A stretch of 64,000 nt of DNA from Thalassotalea crassostreae (GCF_001831495.1 NZ_CP017689.1:3472001-3536000), one strand, 5' to 3'; shown: positions 12,770 through 22,704, counted from the first letter of the stretch. The notes: a model not told the origin generated them from the sequence alone. Numbers and translations: made by a program.

Positions 12770-13933
12770 TTATTCTGCGCTTAACGTGGCATTTAAAGCC
12801 TGTTCTAAATCTTCAATGATGTCTTTGCTATCTTCAATACCAACAGACACTCTAATCAAGGTTTGACTTATCCCAGCTACTTTTTGTGCTTCAAGGTCCA
12901 TACCGGCATGGGTCATAGTCGACGGGTGAGAAATAAGACTTTCAACACCACCTAATGATTGCGCCAAAGTGAATAGTTTAACCTTGGCAAATAACGTTTT
13001 AACCTGTTCAACGCCACCTTTGATTTCAAAAGACAGCATGCTGCCAAAGCCTTTTTGTTGGGCTTTAGCAAGTTCATGCCCTGGATGGTCAGTTAGGCCT
13101 GGATAATGAATTCTTTCAATGGCAGGATGATTTTGTAAAAACGCAATCAAGTCATCAGTGTTTTGCTGATGTTGCTTTAAGCGAACCGGCAAAGTTTTCA
13201 AACCACGTAAGGTTAAGTAGCTATCAAACGGCGAACCCGTAATACCGATACAATTCGCCCACCATGTTAAAGTCTCGCCTAGTTCGGCATCTTTAGTCAC
13301 TACCGCACCGCCAACAATATCAGAATGACCATTGATAAATTTGGTGGTTGAATGGATAACAATGTCGGCGCCCAAATCGAGTGGGTTTTGCAACAGTGGT
13401 GATAAAAAGGTGTTGTCGACTGCCACTAAAGCACCAACGTCTTTCGCCGCTTTACAGATAGCGGCAATATCAACAACACGCAGTAATGGGTTACTTGGTG
13501 TTTCGATTAATACAATTTTTGGTTTTTCAGATAACGCTTGTTGCAGTGCGTTCGCGTCGGTTTGATCGACAACTAATAATTTGAATAAGCCACGATCAGC
13601 TAAATGAGTAAATAAACGATAACTGCCGCCATAACAGTCATGAGGAATAAGTAAGGTGTCGTCAGCCGAAAGTAATTGGCAAACTAAATGAATTGCTGAC
13701 ATACCAGTACCAGTGATAATGCCAGTGCTGCCATGCTCTAATTCAGCAATGACATCACCTAATGAAGTTCGAGTTGGGTTACCCGAACGAGAATAATCAT
13801 ATTCTCTTTTTTCATTAAAGCCCTTTAAGCTATAAGTACTTGATAAGTGCATTGCAGGTACAACACTGCCATAGTGTTTATCTGAATTGATACCGGCCTG
13901 TACGGCGATAGTGTTTGCTTTACCTTTACTCAT
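12770..13933 (-). CDS. metB: Cystathionine gamma-synthase
   Basis: PLP-dependent enzyme that joins an activated homoserine with cysteine to give cystathionine. The product has 387 residues. The PLP lysine is Lys198 in IHSTTKFINGHSD, with YSRSGNPTR (47-55) and VDNTFLSPLLQ upstream. The neighbourhood (metJ divergent, metL downstream) separates it from the closely related cystathionine gamma-lyase and O-acetylhomoserine sulfhydrylase, which motif reading alone cannot do fully. It is the first gene of the operon, directly behind four tandem met boxes. Confidence 0.95.
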   Translation of the reverse strand: MSKGKANTIAVQAGINSDKHYGSVVPAMHLSSTYSLKGFNEKREYDYSRSGNPTRTSLGDVIAELEHGSTGIITGTGMSAIHLVCQLLSADDTLLIPHDCYGGSYRLFTHLADRGLFKLLVVDQTDANALQQALSEKPKIVLIETPSNPLLRVVDIAAICKAAKDVGALVAVDNTFLSPLLQNPLDLGADIVIHSTTKFINGHSDIVGGAVVTKDAELGETLTWWANCIGITGSPFDSYLTLRGLKTLPVRLKQHQQNTDDLIAFLQNHPAIERIHYPGLTDHPGHELAKAQQKGFGSMLSFEIKGGVEQVKTLFAKVKLFTLAQSLGGVESLISHPSTMTHAGMDLEAQKVAGISQTLIRVSVGIEDSKDIIEDLEQALNATLSAE

Positions 13934-13987
13934 AACGGACTCTTTTCTTTGTTTAATTTTTTGCTTAATCGCTAATCAATTGACGAC

Positions 13988-14019
13988 AGATGTATAGACG
14001 TCTATAAATCTAAACGTTT
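13988..14019. promoter_or_regulatory. Array of four tandem met boxes (MetJ operator), metB side
   Basis: Four consecutive 8-mers in register: AGATGTAT, AGACGTCT, ATAAATCT, AAACGTTT. The second is a perfect copy of the met-box consensus AGACGTCT. They lie 55 nt upstream of the metB start. MetJ with S-adenosylmethionine binds such tandem boxes cooperatively, so repression of metBLF is expected. Confidence 0.9.
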
Positions 14020-14043
14020 GATTGCCGAAGGTCAAGAACTTTT

Positions 14044-14075
14044 AGACGTCTAAACATCTTTATTGATAGATGTTG
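14044..14075. promoter_or_regulatory. Second array of met boxes (MetJ operator), metJ side
   Basis: AGACGTCT (14044-14051) is perfect and AAACATCT (14052-14059) is a good match. The next 8-mer in register (14060-14067) is degenerate, and AGATGTTG (14068-14075) is fair. The array ends 63 nt before the metJ ATG, which suggests autorepression of metJ separate from the metB-side array. Confidence 0.85.
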
Positions 14076-14138
14076 ACTCAATTGTCATACCTAGTACAAT
14101 TTACTCAATTGAATAAAAAAGAGTTTCGGAGAGAATTC

Positions 14139-14465
14139 ATGGCAGAATGGAATGGCGAATATATTAACCCTTACGCCCCACACGGTCAGAAAAGTGAAAA
14201 AGTAAAAAAGATCACTGTATCAATTCCATTGCGAGTATTAAAAGTACTTACCGATGAACGCACACGCAGACAAGTCAACAACTTGCGCCACGCTACAAAC
14301 AGCGAATTATTATGTGAAGCATTCTTACATGCTTTCACCGGTCAACCATTACCAGATGATGGCGACTTAGCAAAAGATAATGAGCAGCAACTTCCCGAGA
14401 GTGTGCGTAAGCATCTAGAAACCCTTGGTATAACTGACTTTTCAGAATACGAAGACCAAGAATAA
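14139..14465 (+). CDS. metJ: Methionine repressor MetJ
   Basis: Ribbon-helix-helix repressor of methionine genes that uses S-adenosylmethionine as corepressor. From the ATG at 14139 the product is 108 residues and starts [16 protein letters not shown], very like the 105-residue E. coli protein. The DNA-contacting strand is KKITVSIPL (23-31), followed by the highly conserved [19 protein letters not shown]. Only the last 25 residues differ strongly. An in-frame ATG at 14070 would lie in the operator region; the start at 14139 has GGAGAG 5 nt upstream and is preferred. Confidence 0.98.
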   Translation: MAEWNGEYINPYAPHGQKSEKVKKITVSIPLRVLKVLTDERTRRQVNNLRHATNSELLCEAFLHAFTGQPLPDDGDLAKDNEQQLPESVRKHLETLGITDFSEYEDQE

Positions 14466-14505
14466 AAGCAAAAACTATAATAATAAATAGTCATACAGGG
14501 AATGT

Positions 14506-14916
14506 ATGAATCAGCTCGAAGCGTTAGGTGTAGGCATCAGATTACTTGGAATTTTTCTTTTAGCATTCTTGATCAGAGATATTCCTATAGCCTTTGAAAC
14601 CTTATCTCAATACAAAAAATTTAATTCAAGCGGCAGTAACGGCATGACCTTTTATGCAGCAATGTCGATCTTCGGTGTTCTCATTTCGTTGTTGATGATT
14701 AAATTCCCTACCTTTATTGCACAAATGCTTGTCGCCAAATCTTCGGCTAAATCAGCCGAGTTAAAAGGCGACATAGAAACTTTTCAAACCACAGGAATTA
14801 TCATACTCGGTATTTATATCTTATCCTGGGCAATTCCAGATCTTATCCACAATATAATCAGTCTTTGGCAGTCTAAAGAATACAGACCTAATGATGCAGA
14901 AAATTTCATGCAATAA
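14506..14916 (+). CDS. Small integral membrane protein of unknown function
   Basis: No family recognised. The 136-residue product has three likely membrane segments: about 8-25, about 48-68 and about 93-113. A Lys/Ser-rich loop (VAKSSAKSAELKG) lies between the second and third. AGGGA stands 6 nt before the ATG. Its last 19 bases and the following A-run (14898-14920) recur exactly at 17127-17149, on the far side of the DUF1254/LysR pair, so its 3' end marks the boundary of an inserted segment. Confidence 0.75.
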   Translation: MNQLEALGVGIRLLGIFLLAFLIRDIPIAFETLSQYKKFNSSGSNGMTFYAAMSIFGVLISLLMIKFPTFIAQMLVAKSSAKSAELKGDIETFQTTGIIILGIYILSWAIPDLIHNIISLWQSKEYRPNDAENFMQ

Positions 14917-14920
14917 AAAA
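14898..14920 (+). repeat. 23-bp direct repeat, left copy
   Basis: Identical over 23 nt to 17127-17149. This copy covers the end of the small membrane-protein gene (codons for NFMQ and the stop) plus an A-run. Together the two copies bracket about 2.2 kb holding the DUF1254 and LysR genes. Confidence 0.85.
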
Positions 14921-14953
14921 AGTGAAGTGTTACTAAAACACTTCACTTTTTTT
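14915..14953. terminator. Bidirectional rho-independent terminator
   Basis: Stem AGTGAAGTGT/ACACTTCACT (14921-14930 and 14938-14947) with a 7-nt loop, flanked by an A-run on one side and a T-run on the other. It separates the small membrane-protein gene from the convergent DUF1254 gene. Confidence 0.9.
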
Positions 14954-14976
14954 GTTTTGGTGATTAAAAGCTTAAA

Positions 14977-16050
14977 TTATTTAGCTTTAACAAAAGGTAA
15001 TATACGGTAACCTTGGTTAGTCACTTTATCTGTTGGCATGTAATGACGAATACCTAAGTTAAATACGCCACTGTCATTCTTTGTTTTAATGTTGTTTGGC
15101 GCATCATCTCCACAACCAAAACTTACAGTGTACGTGCCATCTTTGTTTAAAGTCGCTGTATTTGAGCTTACATGAGCAACATCGTTGAACATGAAACCTT
15201 TTTTGTCATATACAGTGATAGACCAAAACGCTTGGTTTTCAGGGTCAGCAAACGTTGCTTGATGACACTTATCCATAGGGTAGTTTCCTGACACTTCATA
15301 AACGTTATCTTTATATTGTGCACCGCCCCAACCAATAGCGGTACCTACTTGGTATTTCTCTTTTGTAAATAGCTCTTTTGAGTTGTCTCGAGGATCGGTA
15401 AACATACCTGTTAATGCATCACTACCATCTCGCTTAGCGATAGCGCCCATTTTAGCTTTTAGCTCATTTTCTACTTTAAGAAATGATTCTTGGTTTACAG
15501 GTTTCGCTGAAAACTTCTTATTTGATTTAGCTGAAATGAACATTTGATCTTGATACATTTTAGCTTCGGCTTCGGTAAAAGTTGAATCTAAGCGAACAAC
15601 TACATAAACATGTGTGCCAGTATGCGTAGTTAAGTTAAACGTACCAGAGCCATAGCTCATTGCTTGAATACGATGGTCTTCTGTCACTGGTTGAACAGAC
15701 ATGTATTTACCTTCAGGGATTTCAGGCATAGTGATTGTCGCACCTTTTGAAACATCAACTACAGCCATTGAATAATAAGTGTCTCGGTTCATACGAACCA
15801 CTGGCTGATTATCTGTAGGAGTTAATTGACGTTTGTGTAAAAGCGTATTTATACCCGCCAAGTCTTGGTTCTTAAGAAGTTGGTGAGAGGTTTCAGCTAC
15901 TGGGTATGAATCAGCTGTTACGGTAACGCCAGAATCGGAGAAAAAACCGTCTAATGTTGTTACCTGATTTACTGAGCTATTTGCTAAAGCAGGAGTAGCT
16001 GATATTGCTGCAACAAGTGATAAAGCGATTAGTGAATGTGTGAATTTCAT
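14977..16050 (-). CDS. Secreted DUF1254/DUF1214-family protein
   Basis: A 357-residue protein with a clear Sec signal peptide (MKFTHSLIALSLVAAISATPALA, cleaved near residue 23), so probably periplasmic. The N-terminal half carries the DUF1254 pattern VVRMNRDTYYSMAVVDVS, with the substrate-like turn PEGKYMSVQPV. The C-terminal half carries the DUF1214 pattern FWSITVYDKKGFM and a DGTYTVSFG strand. The biochemical role of this family is not established. It is transcribed divergently from a LysR regulator 109 nt away, which probably controls it. Both lie between 23-bp direct repeats, suggesting acquisition as a unit. Confidence 0.87.
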   Translation of the reverse strand: MKFTHSLIALSLVAAISATPALANSSVNQVTTLDGFFSDSGVTVTADSYPVAETSHQLLKNQDLAGINTLLHKRQLTPTDNQPVVRMNRDTYYSMAVVDVSKGATITMPEIPEGKYMSVQPVTEDHRIQAMSYGSGTFNLTTHTGTHVYVVVRLDSTFTEAEAKMYQDQMFISAKSNKKFSAKPVNQESFLKVENELKAKMGAIAKRDGSDALTGMFTDPRDNSKELFTKEKYQVGTAIGWGGAQYKDNVYEVSGNYPMDKCHQATFADPENQAFWSITVYDKKGFMFNDVAHVSSNTATLNKDGTYTVSFGCGDDAPNNIKTKNDSGVFNLGIRHYMPTDKVTNQGYRILPFVKAK

Positions 16051-16071
16051 TTTGGTTTCCTTATTAAATTT

Positions 16072-16115
16072 TACTTTAATGTTAAGTGGGAGTAGTTTTT
16101 AAGTTAAGTAAAGTA
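16072..16115. promoter_or_regulatory. Candidate LysR-type operator between the DUF1254 gene and its divergent regulator
   Basis: The 109-nt divergent spacer holds an inverted repeat (TACTTTA at 16072-16078, TAAAGTA at 16109-16115) and a direct repeat GTTAAGT (16081-16087 and 16103-16109, 22 bp apart, two helical turns). LysR proteins usually bind such spaced sites in the shared promoter region. The assignment is inference. Confidence 0.35.
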
Positions 16116-16159
16116 TACACTGATATTTTATCAAGCATAGTTAAGAGTGACTTGACCAA

Positions 16160-17035
16160 ATGGAAAGAAAGGTCGATTACAATTTATTTAAAACCTTTTT
16201 GGCAGTTTATGAACTTGGCAGCCTTAAGCGTGCTGGTGCGAAGCTTGGGATCTCTGAAAGTGCAACGAGTAAGCAAATTACTAAACTATCTGAACAATTA
16301 GGTGAAGCGCTATTTATAAGAACTGCCAAGGGGTTGGAGCCTACTTTTGCAGCTCAACATAGAGTCGAGATGATACGTGGCGCGATAGAACAGTTTAATT
16401 TAGCGATACCACCATTATCTTTTGACGCAGAAACCTATACAGGTAAAGTAAGAATTGCCTTATTCAATAGCTATATGCAAACCTTTGGCGGTCGGTTATT
16501 TGATTTACTATCGAAAGAATTCCCTAAAGCATATATAGAACTTGTTACTTGGGGACCAGAAACCAACAACGACATTATAAAAACGGATATTCAACTTGGA
16601 GTACATTTTTATAATGAGGATCGGCCCAATACTATTTATCAAATTCCCATCGCTGATGATCCTATGGTCGCACTGATCGGACATCAACACGAAGTGCCGA
16701 ATTGGGAAGAGCTTATTCGATGGCCTTTTCTCCATGTTAAGGCTGCTGGTTGGAGCGAGGAGCGTTATCCTTTTCTTGAATTTTTAAGAGCAAAAGGCAT
16801 TGAGTTAGATATTCAAGGCGCAGTTGATGATGCATCAATTTGTGAAAAAATATTGACCACTAGTAAGCTGGCGACCTTTATGCACCGCAGCTATAAAACC
16901 GATAAAGTTACAGACGTATTACCATCAAAAGAATATCAATACTCACTTAAAACCGCTTGCTGTATTAGCTTAATGCAAAGACAAGCGCCATTACAAAAAT
17001 GTTTGGTTGATATCGTCAAGTCAATTATTAAGTAA
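16160..17035 (+). CDS. LysR-family transcriptional regulator
   Basis: The 291-residue product has an N-terminal winged helix-turn-helix (about 6-65: NLFKTFLAVYELGSLKRAGAKLGISESATSKQITKLSEQLGEALFIRT) and a C-terminal periplasmic-binding-like domain (about 90-285). The effector is unknown. It is divergent from the DUF1254 gene, the usual arrangement for a LysR regulator and its target. The helix-turn-helix reads SESATSKQI where many relatives have TQPALSRQI, an ordinary variation. Confidence 0.9.
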   Translation: MERKVDYNLFKTFLAVYELGSLKRAGAKLGISESATSKQITKLSEQLGEALFIRTAKGLEPTFAAQHRVEMIRGAIEQFNLAIPPLSFDAETYTGKVRIALFNSYMQTFGGRLFDLLSKEFPKAYIELVTWGPETNNDIIKTDIQLGVHFYNEDRPNTIYQIPIADDPMVALIGHQHEVPNWEELIRWPFLHVKAAGWSEERYPFLEFLRAKGIELDIQGAVDDASICEKILTTSKLATFMHRSYKTDKVTDVLPSKEYQYSLKTACCISLMQRQAPLQKCLVDIVKSIIK

Positions 17036-17060
17036 CAGCTTATAGGGATAGGCCAAATTT

Positions 17061-17075
17061 CCTCCGTCCCGGAGG
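17061..17075. repeat. GC-rich hairpin at the right edge of the DUF1254/LysR islet
   Basis: Perfect 6-bp stem CCTCCG/CGGAGG with a 3-nt loop, downstream of the LysR gene. There is no following T-run, so it is a weak terminator candidate. It stands out as GC-rich in AT-rich surroundings. Confidence 0.5.
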
Positions 17076-17126
17076 CTAAATGGTTTTACCCGTATCTTGA
17101 AGACACTATCGCCCCCACATTCTTTT

Positions 17127-17149
17127 AGAAAATTTCATGCAATAAAAAA
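17127..17149 (+). repeat. 23-bp direct repeat, right copy
   Basis: Exact copy of 14898-14920, the 3' end of the small membrane-protein gene. Its A-run merges with the purA terminator at 17143-17165. The simplest ancestral order is small membrane gene, this sequence, then the purA terminator, with the islet inserted later. Confidence 0.85.
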
Positions 17150-17165
17150 GCAGCCTATTGGCTGC
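17143..17165 (-). terminator. Rho-independent terminator of purA
   Basis: On the minus strand, GCAGCC-AATA-GGCTGC is followed by six T. This is the classical form, and it ends the purA transcript 79 nt after the stop codon. Confidence 0.88.
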
Positions 17166-17170
17166 TTATT

Positions 17171-17223
17171 TGCCTCACCCGAGGTGAGGCAAACCGAAGC
17201 ACCATGGAAGGTAAAGCTTCGGT
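17171..17223. repeat. Two consecutive hairpins in the purA 3' region
   Basis: A 9-bp stem TGCCTCACC/GGTGAGGCA (17171-17179, 17183-17191; 3-nt loop) is directly followed by an 8-bp stem ACCGAAGC/GCTTCGGT (17193-17200, 17216-17223; 15-nt loop). With the terminator hairpin they form three stem-loops in 81 nt after purA. They may stabilise the mRNA end or be part of a 3'-derived small RNA; function unknown. Confidence 0.6.
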
Positions 17224-17243
17224 AGTTAATTTGTTTTCAACGA

Positions 17244-18551
<1,308 letters not shown>

Positions 18552-18598
18552 TCAATTCCCAAAGAAAATTAGGCGGAGATTCTACCAAAGTACGGCAA

Positions 18599-18608
18599 GG
18601 TGATCACC
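18599..18608. promoter_or_regulatory. Perfect 10-bp palindrome upstream of purA
   Basis: GGTGATCACC lies 57 nt upstream of the purA start codon, a position where an operator could act. It does not match the E. coli PurR operator. The remaining sequence from 18543 to 18763 shows no other clear element. Confidence 0.25.
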
Positions 18609-18763
18609 ACTTTTGTTAAGTTTTTTGTAGTTAAATTGTTAACCAGCTAAATTAAGGTGTTAATAGGCTGTTTGCATCTCACTATTTTCTCTATGAGTAA
18701 GCCAAATTAACTATAGCTCAAAACCCTATTTAAGCCGCATTAAAATAAAATTTTAGGGTCGCT

Positions 18764-18952
18764 CTAATTCAGGATAATTAGCAAAAGACTACCAACGACG
18801 AGCAATGAGAGTCCTATTTGGCGAATGGTATTCGGTTTTTCTTCTGCAAGTTTTAGGATAAAACTGCGCCAGCGTTTGGGAAATAAAAACGGTCCTATGC
18901 CTTCAAAAATTAGCATTAACGCAAATGCGCTCATCATTAATGTAAAGTCCAT
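18764..18952 (-). CDS. yjeT: DUF2065 family small membrane protein (YjeT-like)
   Basis: A 62-residue protein with two hydrophobic segments (about 3-22 and about 44-61) separated by FPKRWRSFILKLAEEKPNTIRQIG, typical of DUF2065. Position between hflC and purA is the same as E. coli yjeT. Function unknown; cytoplasmic-membrane location is inferred from the hydrophobic segments. A terminator-like hairpin lies upstream, after hflC, so expression may be uncoupled from hflKC. Confidence 0.9.
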   Translation of the reverse strand: MDFTLMMSAFALMLIFEGIGPFLFPKRWRSFILKLAEEKPNTIRQIGLSLLVVGSLLLIILN

Positions 18953-18984
18953 AATCCCTCTTTGATAAAAAGTAAAGCTGTAGA

Positions 18985-19009
18985 AACAAGAAACCCACCA
19001 ATAGGTGGG
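18985..19009 (-). terminator. Probable terminator or attenuator after hflC
   Basis: On the minus strand, CCCACC-TATT-GGTGGG is followed by TTTCTTGTTT. The T-run is interrupted, so termination may be partial and let some transcription into yjeT. Confidence 0.65.
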
Positions 19010-19027
19010 CTTCTAATCAATGTTTGA

Positions 19028-19909
19028 CTACTTAGACTTGACGTCTTTCAGATAGTGGAAAAAGTCACTATCTGGTTTCACAATCAATACATCGCTTTTT
19101 GAATTAAAACTATTTTCGTAAGCTTCTAACGAACGAACAAAGCCAAAGAACTCAGCATCTTTACTGTAAGCATCGGCATAAACCTTAGCAGCGAGTGCGT
19201 CACCTTCACCACGAATGGTAAATGCATTTTTCTTCGCTGTTGCTTTCATTACCGTTACCTTAGCATTTACTGTTGCTTCGATAACCTGTGCTTTTTCCAT
19301 ACCTTGCGAACGATGCTCTTTAGCAACCGCATGACGATCAGCACGCATACGTTTAAATATTGAGTCACTTACCTCTGTTGGTAAGTTGATACGTTTAACA
19401 CGTACGTCAACTACTTCAATACCTAAATCAGCTTTACTTGATTGAGCACTTATCATTGCTTCTTCCATCAATGAATCACGATCACCCGATACGATTTGTT
19501 GAATCGTACGACGACCAAATTCAGTACGAAGACCGTTGTTTACTTTTTGCGTTAATAGTGCACGGGCGTTGTTAATATCACCACCGGCAGTACGAACGTA
19601 GAAAGTAGAGAAATCAACAATTTTCCACTTAACGTAAGAATCAACTAATACGTCTTTTTTCTCAGCAGTTACGAATCGTGCAGCAGCACCATCTAATGTT
19701 TGAATACGTGCATCAATTTTCTTAATGCGCTCAATCATTGGAATTTTAAAGTGCAGACCTGGTTCATAAATACGCATTTCGCCGTCAGAATCACGTTTGA
19801 TTTTCGAGAATTGGAACACGATACCGCGCTCACCTTCGTTAATCACAAATACCGATGAAATGGTTAATAGACCAAGTACGACTAGAATAATAATTGAAAA
19901 GTTTTTCAT
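19028..19909 (-). CDS. hflC: HflC, subunit of the HflKC complex controlling FtsH
   Basis: A 293-residue SPFH/band-7 protein. It has an N-terminal membrane anchor (about 3-22), then the band-7 domain starting VINEGERGIVFQFSKI, and a helical region rich in Ala/Lys/Glu (about 195-265). In E. coli HflC pairs with HflK and surrounds the FtsH protease, modulating turnover of membrane proteins. It starts 2 nt after the hflK stop, so expression is coupled. Confidence 0.96.
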   Translation of the reverse strand: MKNFSIIILVVLGLLTISSVFVINEGERGIVFQFSKIKRDSDGEMRIYEPGLHFKIPMIERIKKIDARIQTLDGAAARFVTAEKKDVLVDSYVKWKIVDFSTFYVRTAGGDINNARALLTQKVNNGLRTEFGRRTIQQIVSGDRDSLMEEAMISAQSSKADLGIEVVDVRVKRINLPTEVSDSIFKRMRADRHAVAKEHRSQGMEKAQVIEATVNAKVTVMKATAKKNAFTIRGEGDALAAKVYADAYSKDAEFFGFVRSLEAYENSFNSKSDVLIVKPDSDFFHYLKDVKSK

Positions 19910-19911
19910 GA

Positions 19912-21066
19912 TTAATTGCCCCCTCGACCATATCTATCAGTGCGGCCTGTCGTTGAATTCACAGTAGAATTAGGGCTCGTTTCAGTCGAGCTTTGTTTTA
20001 CTGGAGTTAAATCTCTTGAATTCTGCTGAACAGCTTTCGATTGATTTTGCATAATTTTATCTAATGGGATGTACATCATGTTATTGCCGCCATCTACATC
20101 GACCATAACTTTAGAAGTATTACTATATACGTTTTCCATCGTGCTTAGGTATAAACGCTGACGCGTTACTTCTGGTGCCGCTTGATATTCTGGTAACAGT
20201 TTTTCAAACTTAGCAACTTGACCTTCCGCATCTAAAACAATTTGCTCTTTATAAGCAATTGCTTCTTGTTCAATAGCTTTAGCGATACCACGCGCTTTTG
20301 GTTCTTCAGATAACGCATAACCTTGCGCTTCTAAGACAAAGCGTTCTTCATCTTCTTTTGCAGCAATTGCATCATCGAATGCATCTTTAACTTGCTCAGG
20401 AGGACGAGCATCTTTAAAGTTGACATCAGCAATAATAATACCCAACTTGTATGACTCGATTACTTTCTCAAGCTCTGCCCATACAGATTGACGTACTTGC
20501 TCACGACCTGACGTTAACACTTCATCCATTTTTGAATGACCAACAACGTAACGAATTGCACTATCGAATGCTTGCTCAAGACTTTGATCAGCGTTAGTTA
20601 CACTAAACAAGTACTCACGTGCATTAACGATACGGTATTGAACCTGCATTTCGACAAGAACTAAGTTCTCATCCTGCGTTAACATGTCACCACGACGCGC
20701 TAAATCTCGCGTTGTTTGTACATCAACTGGAATCACGTTTTCGATAAACGTTGGTTGCCAATGAATACCCGGCTCTACCATGCCATTAAATTCACCAAAC
20801 TGTAGTACGACACCACGTTGTGCTTCTTTAATGGTATAGAAACCGCTTACTGCCCAGACAACCACTGCGATAACGACAATAATACCTGCACCTATGCTGC
20901 TAAAATTACTGCCGCCAGATTTACCAGATTTCTTACCACCGAAAATCCCGCCAAATTTATTGCCTAGATCTTTTAAAAACTCATCTAAGTCAGGTGGTCC
21001 TTGATCACGACCGCCTTTATTTTTCCAGGGATCATTATCGTTTTTCCCCGGTTCATTCCAAGCCAT
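19912..21066 (-). CDS. hflK: HflK, subunit of the HflKC complex controlling FtsH
   Basis: Partner of HflC in the FtsH-associated complex. From the chosen start the product has 384 residues. The N-terminus, MAWNEPGKNDNDPW, is typical of HflK, followed by a Gly-rich cytoplasmic segment, a membrane helix (about 60-78), the band-7 domain starting IKEAQRGVVLQFGEF, and a polar Ser/Thr/Asn tail. The ATG at 21066 has GGAGAG 5 nt upstream; an ATG at 21078 overlaps that same ribosome-binding sequence and is unlikely to be used. Confidence 0.96.
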   Translation of the reverse strand: MAWNEPGKNDNDPWKNKGGRDQGPPDLDEFLKDLGNKFGGIFGGKKSGKSGGSNFSSIGAGIIVVIAVVVWAVSGFYTIKEAQRGVVLQFGEFNGMVEPGIHWQPTFIENVIPVDVQTTRDLARRGDMLTQDENLVLVEMQVQYRIVNAREYLFSVTNADQSLEQAFDSAIRYVVGHSKMDEVLTSGREQVRQSVWAELEKVIESYKLGIIIADVNFKDARPPEQVKDAFDDAIAAKEDEERFVLEAQGYALSEEPKARGIAKAIEQEAIAYKEQIVLDAEGQVAKFEKLLPEYQAAPEVTRQRLYLSTMENVYSNTSKVMVDVDGGNNMMYIPLDKIMQNQSKAVQQNSRDLTPVKQSSTETSPNSTVNSTTGRTDRYGRGGN

Positions 21067-21131
21067 TCTGCTCTCCATTTACTTGAATATTAAATACAAT
21101 TCGATTACTTGCTACTAATACTATCAGTAGC

Positions 21132-22418
21132 TTAATGCTGGATAAAGGTTTCTATGTCGCTTTTACCAGCTTTCAACAATTTATTCCATTCGCGCAATGG
21201 TAACGTTACATCAAGTAAACAATTACCATCGTCATCGTAACTCTCACTATTAATACAGTTTAGTTCGTATAACGTACCGCGCAATTTCCCAGCTATCGGA
21301 GGGATTTTTAATGTATGTTTTACTACTTCCGTTGCCAGCAACTCGGTTAGTGCTTGCGACAATAATTCAATACCAATATTCGCTCGCGCCGATAACCAAA
21401 CTCTGATGGGTTTACCATTTTCATCACGATCGATTCGCGGCGCAACATCTGCCAAGCTATCAATTTTATTACAGACTAACAGTTGTGGTATATCGTTCGC
21501 TTCAATTTCTTCTAATACGGCATCAACAGACGCAATGTTTTCACTGCGACGCTCGTCGGCGATATCAACAACGTGCAATTGTAAATCAGCTTCTCGAGTT
21601 TCAGTTAACGTCGCCTTAAACGCAGCAACTAAATCATGTGGCAAGTGCCTAATAAAACCTACGGTGTCGGCTAAAATAACTCGACCAACATCCTTAATAT
21701 GAATTTTTCTTAGCGTTGGGTCGAGTGTCGCAAACAACTGATCCGCGGCGTAAACGCTGGCATTAGTAATGCGGTTAAACAGTGTAGATTTACCCGCATT
21801 AGTATAACCAACTAAAGAAACCGTTGGTATTTCTGCTCGTGAACGAGCACGTCGACCTTGAAAACGTTGTTTTTCAACCTTCTCTAGACGACCACGAATA
21901 CTATGCATACGTTCGCGTAGTAATCGTCTATCTGTTTCTAACTGAGTTTCACCCGGACCTCGCAGACCGATACCACCTTTTTGACGTTCAAGGTGAGTCC
22001 AACCTCGAATAAGTCGGGTGCTCATATGCTTTAATTGAGCAAGCTCAACCTGCATTTTACCTTCGTGAGTTCGAGCTCTTTGAGCAAAAATATCGAGAAT
22101 TAGAGTGGTACGATCGAGTACTCGACATTCACATAATGCTTCAAGATTTTTTTCTTGTGACGGTGACAAGATATGATTAAACAAAATCACATCAGCGTCA
22201 TATAACTTAACAGCGTCTGCAATTTCTTCAGCTTTACCACTACCAACAAAGAATTTTGAATGCGGGGTGTCACGTTTACCCGTTACTACGGTTAAACAAT
22301 TAACGCCAGCAGAAGAAACTAACATTTCGAATTCTTGTAGGTCTTCGCGGGCGTTTTCTTGTGGAAAGTCTATGTGAACAAGTACTGCTTGCTCACCTGC
22401 TTGATGTCTATCAAACAA
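21132..22418 (-). CDS. hflX: Ribosome-associated GTPase HflX
   Basis: GTPase that splits stalled or stress-idled 70S ribosomes. The 428-residue product has the HflX N-terminal domain, the linker GGIGLRGPGETQLETDRR (148-165), a coiled helix pair, then the G domain with GYTNAGKS (204-211), DTVGFI and NKID. It begins MFDRHQAGEQAVLVHI, near identical to E. coli HflX. It starts 31 nt after hfq and precedes hflK by 65 nt. Confidence 0.97.
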   Translation of the reverse strand: MFDRHQAGEQAVLVHIDFPQENAREDLQEFEMLVSSAGVNCLTVVTGKRDTPHSKFFVGSGKAEEIADAVKLYDADVILFNHILSPSQEKNLEALCECRVLDRTTLILDIFAQRARTHEGKMQVELAQLKHMSTRLIRGWTHLERQKGGIGLRGPGETQLETDRRLLRERMHSIRGRLEKVEKQRFQGRRARSRAEIPTVSLVGYTNAGKSTLFNRITNASVYAADQLFATLDPTLRKIHIKDVGRVILADTVGFIRHLPHDLVAAFKATLTETREADLQLHVVDIADERRSENIASVDAVLEEIEANDIPQLLVCNKIDSLADVAPRIDRDENGKPIRVWLSARANIGIELLSQALTELLATEVVKHTLKIPPIAGKLRGTLYELNCINSESYDDDGNCLLDVTLPLREWNKLLKAGKSDIETFIQH

Positions 22419-22449
22419 ATGAGCAACTCCAATTCATTTTCATTAACGC

Positions 22450-22704
<255 letters not shown>

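Noticed and set aside
18599..18608. Palindrome GGTGATCACC as a PurR operator for purA
   Set aside because: It does not match the PurR consensus; only listed as a weak unnamed palindrome.
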